From NCBI RefSeq assembly GCF_007744515.1, contig NZ_CP036268.1, forward strand, positions 283,345 to 347,344: 64,000 bases of DNA. The letters run 5' to 3'. Below are positions 1 to 8,123 of this stretch, piece by piece. The stretch's first letter is position 1; each line of letters begins with the position of its first letter. Under the pieces are notes generated by a model. That model did not search any database. It saw only the letters and a list, made by a program, of their open reading frames with translations, and was not told where the DNA came from. Position numbers and translations under genes: made by a program. Source of the stretch: Stratiformator vulcanicus (GTDB lineage: Bacteria; Planctomycetota; Planctomycetia; Planctomycetales; Planctomycetaceae).

Positions 1-664
1 TGACATGGGAAAAGCCATCGACCGGGAAATGTCGCTTGAACGCATCCGGGTCGTTGAAAAGTCGGGCGGCCGGTCAGGGACTCATCACTTTGCGAGTGAC
101 TTCGAGCACGCAGAAGTATCCGACGACACGGGTGATAAGAGCAAAGCGACGGAGCACGATTCAGAAATTCAACCGCCGATTCGTGCGGCCATCCTGACGG
201 TTTCGGATCGCTGCGCCCGCGGCGAACGGACTGACACCTCCGGCCCGGCGCTGGGCGAGATGGTGCGACGTGAACTCGCCGGGGAGGTCGTCTGGACCGG
301 ATGCGTCCCAGACGACGCAGCGCAGATTGAGCGGTCGCTGATTGATCTTTGCGATGACGAAGCGGCGGTCGATTTGATCCTCTCGACCGGCGGGACAGGT
401 CTCGCCCCCCGCGACGTAACGCCGGAAGCGGCCGCCGCCGTCATTGAGCGAGAGCACGCCGGATTAATGGAACTGGCGCGAGCGCGGTGCGCATCAATCA
501 CGCCGAAGACGTATCTGTCACGCGGCATCGCGGGGACGCGCAAAGGGACCTTAATTATTACGTTGCCCGGCTCCGAGCGGGGAGCGACGGAGACGCTCGG
601 CGGGGTGATCGATATTTTGCCCCACGCGATCGAAACGCTTCGCGGTGATGTCAAAGACGGATGA
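1..664 (+). CDS. moaCB: MoaC/Mog-type bifunctional molybdenum cofactor protein, C-terminal part
   Basis: The reading frame is open from the left edge (codon start at base 2), so the 5' end lies outside the window. The first 25 visible residues (DMGKAIDREM, then a VVEKSGGRSG stretch) match the conserved C-terminus of MoaC, cyclic pyranopterin monophosphate synthase. A charged linker of about 35 residues follows. Then comes a MogA/MoaB-like domain starting near residue 59 after the first Met, with TVSDRC, the phosphate-binding STGGTG loop (127-132) and LPGS (187-190). MogA-type domains adenylylate molybdopterin before MoeA inserts molybdate. The gene therefore probably encodes a MoaC-Mog fusion that covers an early and a late step. 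The Met at position 5 should not be read as the true start. It converges on moaE with a 24-bp gap. Confidence 0.88.
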   Translation, partial: DMGKAIDREMSLERIRVVEKSGGRSGTHHFASDFEHAEVSDDTGDKSKATEHDSEIQPPIRAAILTVSDRCARGERTDTSGPALGEMVRRELAGEVVWTGCVPDDAAQIERSLIDLCDDEAAVDLILSTGGTGLAPRDVTPEAAAAVIEREHAGLMELARARCASITPKTYLSRGIAGTRKGTLIITLPGSERGATETLGGVIDILPHAIETLRGDVKDG

Positions 665-688
665 TCGCGCGAATAATGTTCCGAGAGT

Positions 689-1099
689 TTACTCGGTTTC
701 CGTTCCCCGATATTGCGGTACTTTCCAAATTGGAACGTGCTGCTTCATCCGATCGATAAAGACTGCGATGAAAGCCAACGCATTAGGGCGATGGGCTGCG
801 GCCGCTTGCAGCAGGAACGAGCACTCCCCGTGCGGCACGAACCCCACGCTGTGTTCGACAAAGCAGCCGATGATGTCATGGGTCGCCATTAATTCTTCGG
901 CGAGGCGTCTTAATTCGCGAGAGGTCATCGGCTCATAGACTTCGTAGAGCAGACCATCAATTTCCCGCTCTCCTTCATGCGGGCGGACGATGCCTTCGAA
1001 CGTGAGAACCGCCCCCGCTCCGGCAATCCGTAACGGGTCGTGACATTCAATCGGGCCGGGCGTGAGTTTAATTTGAAGTTCCGACGCTCTTTCCGACAT
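689..1099 (-). CDS. moaE: Molybdopterin synthase catalytic (large) subunit MoaE
   Basis: This 136-residue protein has the usual MoaE length. MoaE dimers bind two MoaD subunits and transfer sulfur from the MoaD C-terminal thiocarboxylate onto precursor Z, making molybdopterin. The GxVR-like segment (FEGIVRP, 35-41) and the C-terminal DRMKQHVPIWKVP segment are visible. Lys119 and Lys126 fall at the positions of the catalytic and binding lysines of the E. coli enzyme. It is the last gene of the minus-strand operon and starts 40 bp after moaD ends. Identification is firm. Confidence 0.95.
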   Translation of the reverse strand: MSERASELQIKLTPGPIECHDPLRIAGAGAVLTFEGIVRPHEGEREIDGLLYEVYEPMTSRELRRLAEELMATHDIIGCFVEHSVGFVPHGECSFLLQAAAAHRPNALAFIAVFIDRMKQHVPIWKVPQYRGTETE

Positions 1100-1139
1100 A
1101 CATCCGATCTCACTCTTATGAGGTTGTCACGCAACTCAA

Positions 1140-1406
1140 TTAACCGCCGCTGACGAGGCCGATCAGCGCGAGTTCTTCACTGCCGTCAATGATCGTGTCG
1201 GCATCGGCGATCTCATGATTTACGGCCAACTTGCTGCGAGACAGGGATGGTCGCAACGGCGGGAAATGCTCGCCGATGTTCGTCAAAATGCTCCCTGCGG
1301 TGGTCGGCAGGCCCTGATGCGGAACGATCAAGGTTTCGCCTTTCACCATCCGGGCCTGTGGTCCGAAGACCAGAACCGTTAGCGTCGAGGAAGTGTCGCA
1401 CGTCAT
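1140..1406 (-). CDS. moaD: Molybdopterin synthase sulfur carrier subunit MoaD
   Basis: This 88-residue ubiquitin-like protein ends in Gly-Gly, the site that is adenylated and thiocarboxylated in MoaD. The hydrophobic start (LTVLVFGPQAR), the central AVNHEIAD segment that resembles the MoaD VNxE region, and the LVSGG tail fit the family, which is usually 80-90 residues. The ATG follows the moaA stop by 3 nt and moaE follows 40 bp later, so the synthase subunits are co-transcribed. The primary sequence is divergent, but length, tail and context together make the call safe. Confidence 0.93.
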   Translation of the reverse strand: MTCDTSSTLTVLVFGPQARMVKGETLIVPHQGLPTTAGSILTNIGEHFPPLRPSLSRSKLAVNHEIADADTIIDGSEELALIGLVSGG

Positions 1407-1409
1407 GAT

Positions 1410-2390
1410 TCAACCACCGATCGAGTGCATCGCGCGATGTGGCCGCAGGAACGTCAGGTCATCGGTCCCGTGCCCCGCCTTCTTATTACTGATGACTTCG
1501 CGTAGCAATTCCGCGATGGCCTGATCGTCAGCGGAGTTCCGTAATAGTTTTCGAACATCTCCTGAATCGTCGCCGAACAGACAACTTCGAACTTTGCCAT
1601 CCGCGGTCAGCCGAAAGCGATCGCAGGAGCCGCAAAACGGTTTCGTCACCGAAGAGATAATTCCGATGCGGCCGACGCCGTCATTAAATTCATATTGGGT
1701 GGCGGGGGACGACGAGTCCTCGTTCAAGAGGACGAGCGGGCGGATCGCTTCGCCGAGTCGGGTGATGATTTCGTCCGCGCCGAGGACCTGCTGCTCACTC
1801 CAAAACTGATCGGCCTCGAGCGGCATGAATTCGATGAAGCGGACCGTGATTCCCGTTTCCCTCGCAAATAGTCCGAAGGATTCTAATTGCGATTCGGTAA
1901 CACCGCGCATCGCTATGGCGTTTAATTTCACGACCATCCCGAGATCGCGGGCCGCATCGATTCCGGCCAATACCTTAGTAAGTCCGGGGCGCCGCGTCGC
2001 CGCCTGGAAGTCGGCTTCATTCAGCGCGTCAAGGCTGACATTGATGCTGCGGAGGCCGGCGTCATATAGCCGCGGTGCCTGCTCGGCCAGTAACGTTCCG
2101 TTGGTCGTTAAAGCGATGCTTTTTAAGTTCTCTATGTTATCGAGCATCCGCACGAGTGTGTGTAACTCGCTTCGGACGAGTGGCTCACCGCCGGTCAGCC
2201 GCACCTTTGTGACGCCCAGCGAAGCCGCAACCTGCGCCACTCGCGAGATCTCTTCGAATGTGAGAATTTCGCTTCTCGGATGGTAGTCCGGCGTGGCCTC
2301 CGGCATGCAATAAGTACACCGCAGGTTGCAGCGGTCGGTGACGCTGACCCGCAAGCTCGTGTGACGGCGGCCGTATCGATCAATGAGCAT
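1410..2390 (-). CDS. moaA: GTP 3',8-cyclase MoaA (radical SAM)
   Basis: MoaA converts GTP to 3',8-cyclo-GTP, the first step of molybdenum cofactor synthesis, acting before MoaC. With the start at 2390 the protein has 326 residues and begins MLIDRYGRRHTSLRVS, as in the family. The radical-SAM cluster cysteines are Cys21, Cys25 and Cys28 (CNLRCTYC). The second cluster is seen in CGSCDRFR plus a later Cys (VRSCLFGD). The C-terminus is IGG, the flexible Gly-Gly tail known to matter in MoaA. An upstream in-frame ATG at 2477 would add 29 unconserved residues lying inside mobA, so the inner start is preferred. It overlaps the end of mobA by 11 bp, which suggests translational coupling. Confidence 0.96.
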   Translation of the reverse strand: MLIDRYGRRHTSLRVSVTDRCNLRCTYCMPEATPDYHPRSEILTFEEISRVAQVAASLGVTKVRLTGGEPLVRSELHTLVRMLDNIENLKSIALTTNGTLLAEQAPRLYDAGLRSINVSLDALNEADFQAATRRPGLTKVLAGIDAARDLGMVVKLNAIAMRGVTESQLESFGLFARETGITVRFIEFMPLEADQFWSEQQVLGADEIITRLGEAIRPLVLLNEDSSSPATQYEFNDGVGRIGIISSVTKPFCGSCDRFRLTADGKVRSCLFGDDSGDVRKLLRNSADDQAIAELLREVISNKKAGHGTDDLTFLRPHRAMHSIGG

Positions 2391-3027
2391 TCGCAGCCGA
2401 GGCCAATTCTTCAGGAGTGTTGAAAGAAAGTCGCTCCGGCCAGTCGGACGGGAATGCCAGTGCTCTCGCGGCGACATCCGAAGAATTCAAGAGGCCCTGC
2501 AGCGATTTGCCGCGACCCTGACTTTTTAACAATGATTGCGCACTCGGCAGAATCGACGCGCGATAAATTCCCGGGAACGGTTCCCACCACTCGCCCCGAA
2601 ACGCGATCGAGCCGGCCTTTGGAGTATTAATGGCCTCGTTGAGCAGCTCGTCGATCCAAGCGGCCTTCAATTGAAGCAGGTCGCAACTGATCATTAATAC
2701 TGAGTCGGATTGCCGTCGTTGTGTCGCATCGGTGAGTGCGGCCTCCAATCCGGCAATCGGCCCGCAGTCAGCGAAGTTGTCGGCGATCGTCTCAATACCT
2801 AAAGACCCGTAGAAATCGGGTTCGCGGGCAACTGCGGTGACCGTTGGACAACCGAGTGCGACAAGCTGTTGCTGCAGGCGAACGATGTTGGGCGTTCCAT
2901 CGTGGACCGCGAGTGATTTGTCCGAGCCGAATCGTGCGCTGCGTCCCCCGGCAATAATGTACGCCGGGGGAAGCAATTTGCGGAGTAAAACATCACGGCG
3001 TGTTCGATCGACCGTCGCATCATTCAT
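2380..3027 (-). CDS. mobA: Molybdenum cofactor guanylyltransferase MobA
   Basis: MobA joins GMP from GTP to Mo-molybdopterin, giving the bis-MGD cofactor of DMSO-reductase-family enzymes. The nucleotide-binding motif GGRSARFGSDK spans residues 27-37 of the 215-residue product. A SCDLLQL segment matches the metal-binding CDxP region, with Leu in place of Pro. The start at 3027 overlaps the upstream gene's stop by 8 bp; a longer start at 3060 would add 11 residues. A nucleotidyltransferase of the related MobA-like/CoxI group is possible, but its place between moaA and other Moco genes favours MobA. Confidence 0.88.
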   Translation of the reverse strand: MNDATVDRTRRDVLLRKLLPPAYIIAGGRSARFGSDKSLAVHDGTPNIVRLQQQLVALGCPTVTAVAREPDFYGSLGIETIADNFADCGPIAGLEAALTDATQRRQSDSVLMISCDLLQLKAAWIDELLNEAINTPKAGSIAFRGEWWEPFPGIYRASILPSAQSLLKSQGRGKSLQGLLNSSDVAARALAFPSDWPERLSFNTPEELASAANAH

Positions 3028-3379
3028 CACGAGTCGCCTCGTCATTGCGGTCGCGATCAAACTGCACCTGAGCCCAACTCCAAGCGGCGACCGTCGCGGG
3101 GAATCCCCTCGTGTTCATCCCCAAGAGAATGGCCTGCTCGATCTCTTCCTGCGTGGCCCCCGCCTGCATCGCTCGTCGGACATGGCTCCGGAGGGCCGAT
3201 TCCAAACCCGCGCCCAAGGAAATACCGATCTTCACGAGGAATTTCGTTTTGTCGTCGAGCGGGCCGACCGCATCAACGGCCCCGGCCATTTTCTCATGCT
3301 GCGCGACGATGCTCGGATATTTGGTCGAGAAGGCTCGAAAAGTCCCCGGCAGTTTGCTGGCTTCGCTCATCGGTCGCAC
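3020..3379 (-). CDS. Carboxymuconolactone decarboxylase/AhpD-fold protein lacking redox cysteines
   Basis: This 119-residue all-helical protein has the CMD/AhpD fold signature: DDKTKFLVKIGISLGAGLES, then a SHVRRAMQAGATQEEI helix pair. In AhpD-type members an ExxCxxCxxxH motif gives peroxidase activity. Here the corresponding stretch reads ESALRSHVRRA, so both cysteines are absent while the His remains. It is the first gene of the mobA-moaA-moaD-moaE operon and its stop overlaps mobA, so it is co-expressed with cofactor synthesis. Its reaction is unknown. An alternative Met three residues in would shorten it slightly. Confidence 0.82.
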   Translation of the reverse strand: MRPMSEASKLPGTFRAFSTKYPSIVAQHEKMAGAVDAVGPLDDKTKFLVKIGISLGAGLESALRSHVRRAMQAGATQEEIEQAILLGMNTRGFPATVAAWSWAQVQFDRDRNDEATRDE

Positions 3380-3573
3380 TTTGAGTTCTTGATAGTGTTA
3401 CGGGAAACGCGGAACACACCTCGAAGCGGCAGCGGCAAAGTCCCGCGATCCGTTGATGCCGCTCGGCGTCTCGTCCCCCATCACACGGTTCATTTCCTTT
3501 TCTGCGTGGAACGTCGAGTATAACAGCGCGGTGGTCCGGATGCAGTTTGCCAAACTTCTCGATTCATCAGCTC

Positions 3574-3585
3574 GGGTTCGAACCC
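3574..3585. promoter_or_regulatory. 12-bp perfect palindrome just upstream of moeA
   Basis: The sequence GGGTTCGAACCC is a perfect palindrome ending 12 nt before the moeA start codon at 3598. It lies in the divergent region between moeA and the mobA-moaA operon. It could be an operator or a structure affecting translation. It resembles a tRNA T-loop, but no other tRNA arms can be built around it. Confidence 0.3.
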
Positions 3586-3597
3586 TCACGATCGTCG

Positions 3598-4785
3598 ATG
3601 GCTGATTTTCAATACCAAAACCCTGATGACGCGATCGCCGCGGCGGTGTCAAGGCTCCGGCCGGTCGCCACCGAAACGATTCGCATCACCGAGGCGGGCG
3701 GTCGAGTCCTCGCCACGGATCTTATGCTCGATCGAGACAGCCCGGCGTGCGATGTCTCAGCGATGGACGGCTTCGCCGTGCGTATCGACGAGCTGACGGC
3801 CGGTTCCGTTCCGGTGTCTGCCGAAGCGGCGGCAGGTCATGCGCCGCCGACTTGCAAGGCGGGAACGGCCGTCCGCATCTTCACCGGTGCCCCGGTTCCG
3901 CCGGAATGCGACACGGTCATTAAGCGCGAAGACGTGCATGAGGCAGAAGCCGCGATCACGCTGAAAGACGGCATCGCTCCGCCGCGTATCGGCAGCCACA
4001 TCCGCCGCCGCGGTGAAAACGGATTGTCCGGCCACTCTTTTCTGCAAGCCGGATCGGTTCTCACACCCGCAGCTCTCGCCGGGGCCGCAACGTGCGGGGC
4101 GGCCGAGTTTTCGGTTTACCGCCGAGTGCGGGTCGCGATCGTCACGACGGGCGATGAGTTGTGCCGAATCGACCAGCAACCGGAGTCCTGGCAGATCCGC
4201 GATTCCAATGGCTTCGCGCTGCGGGGACTGTTTCAAAGCCGCCCCTATCTCGATGTCGCAACGCCAATTCACGCCCCCGATAAGCTGACAGAGCTGACCG
4301 ACCTCTTAAAGCGACTCTCGTCGGAGTTTGACGCAATTTTTTTGACCGGCGGCGTCTCCGTCGGTGATCGAGATTTCGTACCCAAAGCGGTGAAAAACGC
4401 CGGCGGCGAAATCATTTTTCATAAGTTACCGATTCGCCCCGGCAAGCCGCTGTTAACTGCGGTTCAAGACGGCACGTTGATCGCGGGGCTCCCCGGTAAT
4501 CCGGTCTCGGTCCTCTACACGGGCCGGAGGTTCGGCGTCGCGTACCTCCAGCATTTGGCAGGTTTTAACAAGCCGGAGCCAGTCTTAACGACGAGTCTAT
4601 TAAACGCGGATGAAAAATCGCTGCATCTGCACTGGGGTCGGCTCGTGCAATTGGAACCGCAAGGAGCCAGACTGCTGGAGAGCCGAGGCTCCGGCGATGT
4701 CATCAACGCCAGTCAGTCCGATGGATTTATAGAAATCCCCGCCGGACAAAGCGGTCGCGGCCCGTGGAAATACTTCTCTTGGTAG
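3598..4785 (+). CDS. moeA: Molybdopterin molybdenumtransferase MoeA
   Basis: MoeA ligates molybdate to adenylylated molybdopterin made by the Mog domain. The 395-residue product has the expected length. Family motifs are present in order: DVSAMDGFAV near residue 52, TGAPVPPECDTVI, the TTGDEL segment, LTGGVSVGDRDFV in the MogA-like domain, RPGKPL, and GLPGNPVSVL. The start at 3598 matches where homologues begin; an ATG at 3547 would add 17 residues of low conservation. It is transcribed away from the Moco operon and ends 93 bp before a convergent esterase gene. Confidence 0.95.
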   Translation: MADFQYQNPDDAIAAAVSRLRPVATETIRITEAGGRVLATDLMLDRDSPACDVSAMDGFAVRIDELTAGSVPVSAEAAAGHAPPTCKAGTAVRIFTGAPVPPECDTVIKREDVHEAEAAITLKDGIAPPRIGSHIRRRGENGLSGHSFLQAGSVLTPAALAGAATCGAAEFSVYRRVRVAIVTTGDELCRIDQQPESWQIRDSNGFALRGLFQSRPYLDVATPIHAPDKLTELTDLLKRLSSEFDAIFLTGGVSVGDRDFVPKAVKNAGGEIIFHKLPIRPGKPLLTAVQDGTLIAGLPGNPVSVLYTGRRFGVAYLQHLAGFNKPEPVLTTSLLNADEKSLHLHWGRLVQLEPQGARLLESRGSGDVINASQSDGFIEIPAGQSGRGPWKYFSW

Positions 4786-4878
4786 AGAATTTTTACAACG
4801 ACGGACGCCGACCCATTCTGCCAACACTGCCAAACGTTAAATCAACAATTCGCCGCGATCTTAATAACGCCGCAACCA

Positions 4879-5814
4879 TTACTCGCCGACTCGGGTCGCG
4901 TCGAGTTCGTCGGAGAGATTCGGGCTCGCAGGCTTCGGCGGAAGGTACCCCAGCGATACGAGAAACCGATCGGCCTCGTCGAGCGTCGCATTGTACATCG
5001 TATTACCGCCCCGGTTCGCATTGAAGAAGCCGTGTACTTGCTTGGGGTAGCCTACGACGACGCAGCGATTACCGTTGTCGTGCATCTTCTGAGCAAAAGC
5101 TCTTGCCCCTTCAAACTTTGTCAAAGGGTCGTCTATTCCGTTGACGATCAAAGTGGGCGGTTCATCTTCGCCTACATGGCGATAGGGACACAGGGCCCGC
5201 ATCTGATCGGGACCGCCGAACCGATCGGAGAGCTTGGAGTGGCGTTCCAGTGAATCCAATTCCTCGCCTTCGACATTGGCGATGATCAGCGCGGGATTAA
5301 ACAAGATCATCGCGTTCGACTCTGAAGACGTCACGTCCGCCGCGCGGACCTGCTCTTCGATAACGCCGAGGCACGCCGCGAGATGACCCCCGGCCGAGCC
5401 GCCCGAAGAGACGATGCGATTCGGATCAACGCCCCACTCATCGGCGTGGTCTCTGACATAGCGAATGGCATCACGAGCGTCCTCGAGACACTTGGCGGGC
5501 TTCACGCGGTGCCGACTGTGCACGCGATACTCCGCACTGATCGCGACGATCCCCCGCTTCGCAAAGTGCTCGCAATGCGGAAAGAACTGCTTGGGGTCAC
5601 CCCCGGCCCAACCACCGCCGAAGAAGAACACGATCGCCGGGCGTGCCTGCGCCTCATCCGATTCCTCGACGGCAGGCCGATAGACATGCAGCTTGAGATC
5701 GGAGTCACTGGCATGTTTATAGACGATCTCTTCGCGCTGCGGCGCATCGTCAGCGGTCGCGGCGTGCGAAACGATCAGTAATAAGGCCGCCGCAAGTGAT
5801 GCGATCGCTTTCAT
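4879..5814 (-). CDS. Secreted alpha/beta-hydrolase (BD-FAE/acetylesterase type)
   Basis: The 311-residue protein starts with a signal peptide (hydrophobic residues about 5-20, then a TADDA cleavage region), so it acts outside the cytoplasm. The alpha/beta-hydrolase elements are visible: FFFGGGWAGG as the oxyanion segment (a variant of HGGGW), GGSAGG as the nucleophile elbow with the catalytic Ser, NGIDDPLTKFEGA with the acid, and KQVHGFF with the catalytic His. Such enzymes deacetylate plant or algal polysaccharides or cleave small esters. Substrate cannot be read from the sequence. It converges on moeA. Confidence 0.9.
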   Translation of the reverse strand: MKAIASLAAALLLIVSHAATADDAPQREEIVYKHASDSDLKLHVYRPAVEESDEAQARPAIVFFFGGGWAGGDPKQFFPHCEHFAKRGIVAISAEYRVHSRHRVKPAKCLEDARDAIRYVRDHADEWGVDPNRIVSSGGSAGGHLAACLGVIEEQVRAADVTSSESNAMILFNPALIIANVEGEELDSLERHSKLSDRFGGPDQMRALCPYRHVGEDEPPTLIVNGIDDPLTKFEGARAFAQKMHDNGNRCVVVGYPKQVHGFFNANRGGNTMYNATLDEADRFLVSLGYLPPKPASPNLSDELDATRVGE

Positions 5815-5913
5815 CTTGGTTCCTTCTTCGAAATCGATGAGTCAATAAGAAGCCCCGCCAACCGGTTCTCGCCGGTCGACGGGGTGGAGTCAAGGTTGCG
5901 GGCGGTAGCTTCG

Positions 5914-7713
5914 TTAAGATGAACCGCTCGCATCGGACGGTTGGGTTGCGTGGCCACGCCAGCGGGAAAACATTCTTGCCGGAATCCACTTCGCTTTGTG
6001 GCTGCTAATGATTAGAGCGCCGATGAGGGCCGCGATGCTCCAGACCAGTGCCGAGACGGCCATCCAGCCGTAGGTCTGGGCCAGCATTCGGAAGCCGATG
6101 GCGATGCCTTCGTAAGCTCCGATTCCCAAACAAATCGCGGCCGAGCCTGCGAAGACCGGACTCCGATGAACGCCCGCGACAATTGCCAGTAGCATCAGCA
6201 AAGCCGTCACGTAACCGACTTTGTACTCGGCGGGAATTGTTTCGACCTGCGGCGCGAACAGCACCAAGCCTGTCACGACGGGAAAAAGCCCTGCCCCGAT
6301 GAGCGAGAAAGTTCGTCCCAGCCAATCCCGACAGGCAAGGCCGATCGCGATCATCAGCGGCCACAGCACGTGCAGGCAGATGGAATGCCGAAAGGCTTCG
6401 AGTTCTGTCCCGTCGAGCCACAGGTAAACCGCGCCGACCGCCACAAACGCGGAGGCCGCGAGGGACCAGGAAGACAGCCGGCGGAAGCCGTCCGCCGCGA
6501 TAATCGTCGCCAGGCCGATCAGCACGTAAGCGTTCGGCTCCGCGAGTGTGTCAAAGCCGATTGTGGTCGGATGCACTACGGTCGCGACGCCCAATGCGGC
6601 GACCGCTCCGTATCCCGCCCAGCGGACGCCGCGCAGCCAGCACACGCCATAAAGCGTGATCAGCAGCATGACCGCCATCCACAGGGGCGACCCGAATGTC
6701 TCGGTCACATGCAGATAGAACGACTCGAAGACGGCCGTCTGCCCCCATGGGAGCGCGAGTACGACAAGTGCGGGAGCGGCCACCAGGGCGCCGTTGAGCA
6801 GGCGGGTATTTCGGCGAACGATCCCCGCTTCCGCGATGAGCACCATGACGGCGAAGAGCATAGGAACGAGAAAGTACGATCCCCAGATCGTCGCCAGTAC
6901 GATCGACCGTCCGGTTTCATGGATGCTCCAGATCGGGCCGGTCGGGCCGAAGGTGAGCGAGAGCGCATAGCTGCGCAGGGCGGCTCCGCCGGCGAGAAAG
7001 GCGAAGATCGACCATGGAAACCACGGCCATGGCCAAGGCGTGCCGCTGGATCGCGCCGTTTCAGCGCCTCGTCGCACCGCCGGAATTAATAACAACAGGA
7101 TTGCCCCGGCCGCGGTGGGAAATGCCAGCAGCAGCCATTCGACGAGTCGCGCGTCCTGCGTGTCGCCACTGGGGGCAAGTAACCAAGGGGCCGCAAAGAA
7201 CAACGCCAGGAACAGGTAATATGGCAGTCGATAAGCGACAGCGAGCCGGATTCCCGAAAACAGTAACACCGCTTCAGACAATATAGCCGCAAAGACAAAT
7301 CCGAGCAGCATCAGGCTCGCCCCGTCGCGGGTCGAATCCATCGCCACGAACAGGTCGTCCGCTCCGACCGATATCGCCAGGAACATTAACAGGCACAGTA
7401 GCAGGACCGAGCGGACATCGTCCCACACTTTGCCGAAGCGGATCAGCACGACGGCAATCGCCGCCAGCACCATGGTGTAGACCGCGAGCACGCCAATGAG
7501 CATGCCGCAGTTGATATAGCCGATCTGCAACTCACCGTATGCCGCGCGCACCGCGAAGATCAGCAAGACCGCACTGATCACGTAAAATGGATTGTGCGTG
7601 TAGAGATATTCCCAAAAGGGTTTTTGCGGTTTGCGAACCGGTGTGGCGAACTTCACCTCGCCGTCCGGGGCTTCGGGAATCTTCTCCGGCAAATTCTCAG
7701 GTGTGTTCGACAT
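5914..7713 (-). CDS. Large polytopic membrane protein of unknown function
   Basis: The 599-residue protein has a soluble N-terminus of about 45 residues rich in Pro and Glu, then alternating hydrophobic segments through almost the whole length (estimated 13-16 transmembrane helices by eye). Segments such as YVISAVLLIFAVRAAYGEL and repeated LLLLA runs show the membrane character. No catalytic or transporter motif was recognised. The C-terminus is short and charged (HKAKWIPARMFSRWRG). Planctomycetes carry many long hydrophobic proteins of this kind. It stands alone on the minus strand, about 410 bp from the next gene. Confidence 0.8.
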   Translation of the reverse strand: MSNTPENLPEKIPEAPDGEVKFATPVRKPQKPFWEYLYTHNPFYVISAVLLIFAVRAAYGELQIGYINCGMLIGVLAVYTMVLAAIAVVLIRFGKVWDDVRSVLLLCLLMFLAISVGADDLFVAMDSTRDGASLMLLGFVFAAILSEAVLLFSGIRLAVAYRLPYYLFLALFFAAPWLLAPSGDTQDARLVEWLLLAFPTAAGAILLLLIPAVRRGAETARSSGTPWPWPWFPWSIFAFLAGGAALRSYALSLTFGPTGPIWSIHETGRSIVLATIWGSYFLVPMLFAVMVLIAEAGIVRRNTRLLNGALVAAPALVVLALPWGQTAVFESFYLHVTETFGSPLWMAVMLLITLYGVCWLRGVRWAGYGAVAALGVATVVHPTTIGFDTLAEPNAYVLIGLATIIAADGFRRLSSWSLAASAFVAVGAVYLWLDGTELEAFRHSICLHVLWPLMIAIGLACRDWLGRTFSLIGAGLFPVVTGLVLFAPQVETIPAEYKVGYVTALLMLLAIVAGVHRSPVFAGSAAICLGIGAYEGIAIGFRMLAQTYGWMAVSALVWSIAALIGALIISSHKAKWIPARMFSRWRGHATQPSDASGSS

Positions 7714-7950
7714 CAGTCAGCTCCGTGATAGGAAAAGAGAATAACGCATCGATATGTGTTGAATTGTCCTTTCCGAGTGCTGAAATGTCGAGATGAATTA
7801 CCGCCGACATCCAAAACGCGAAGCGGGCGGCGTTGTCTAATCGTGAATCAGATCGGACAAGTAGAAACTTCAAACTGGTGGTTGTAGACGGCACCTCGAC
7901 GGCGCTCACAGTGATGGCGTGTTCGGTGGCACCTTGGTGTAGCAATCTCA

Positions 7951-8004
7951 AGTTCGAAAATTGGCGTTCCGGGGGCGGCGAAAGCGCCATCCCCGGCCAC
8001 CCGA
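7951..8004 (+). repeat. 54-nt hairpin repeat, copy 1
   Basis: This is one of three copies that align without gaps (others at 18964-19017 and 23144-23197). The core is GGGGGCGGCG, loop AAAG, then CGCCATCCCC, with one mismatch-rich step in the stem. Conserved flanks are an A(C/G)TT(C/T)GA start, GCGTTCC-like lead and a GGCCACCCGA tail. It lies between two minus-strand genes. Confidence 0.8.
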
Positions 8005-8027
8005 CAGGAATCCCCCGTCGTTCCCAC

Positions 8028-8090
8028 AAAAAAAACCGCCCCCTCCCGGGGCCGGTTTGCGGCTTTGGGAGAGGGCGGCTGGTCGTTTTT
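8028..8090 (-). terminator. Rho-independent terminator of the Cys/Ser-rich protein gene
   Basis: Read on the minus strand, an imperfect GC-rich stem (CCGCCCTCTCCC pairing with GGGAGGGGGCGG) is followed at once by a run of eight T residues (the A-run at 8028-8035 on plus). It sits 34 bp after the stop of the gene at 8124. An A-rich lead-in on the other side means it could also act on plus-strand transcripts. Confidence 0.75.
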
Positions 8091-8123
8091 GCGTCGGCTG
8101 TGACGCGTTAGTTCATCCGCAAA

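Noticed and set aside
2391..2477. Upstream start of moaA at 2477
   Set aside because: The 29 extra residues lie in the mobA coding region and precede the conserved MoaA beginning.
3574..3585. Possible tRNA T-arm (GGGTTCGAACCC)
   Set aside because: The palindrome looks like a T-loop, but no acceptor, D or anticodon arms can be formed from the flanking bases.
7697..8029. 110-codon minus-strand frame containing the phrase ALSPPPER
   Set aside because: The phrase also appears in a frame over the repeat at 23144-23197 and comes from the hairpin repeat itself, not from a gene.
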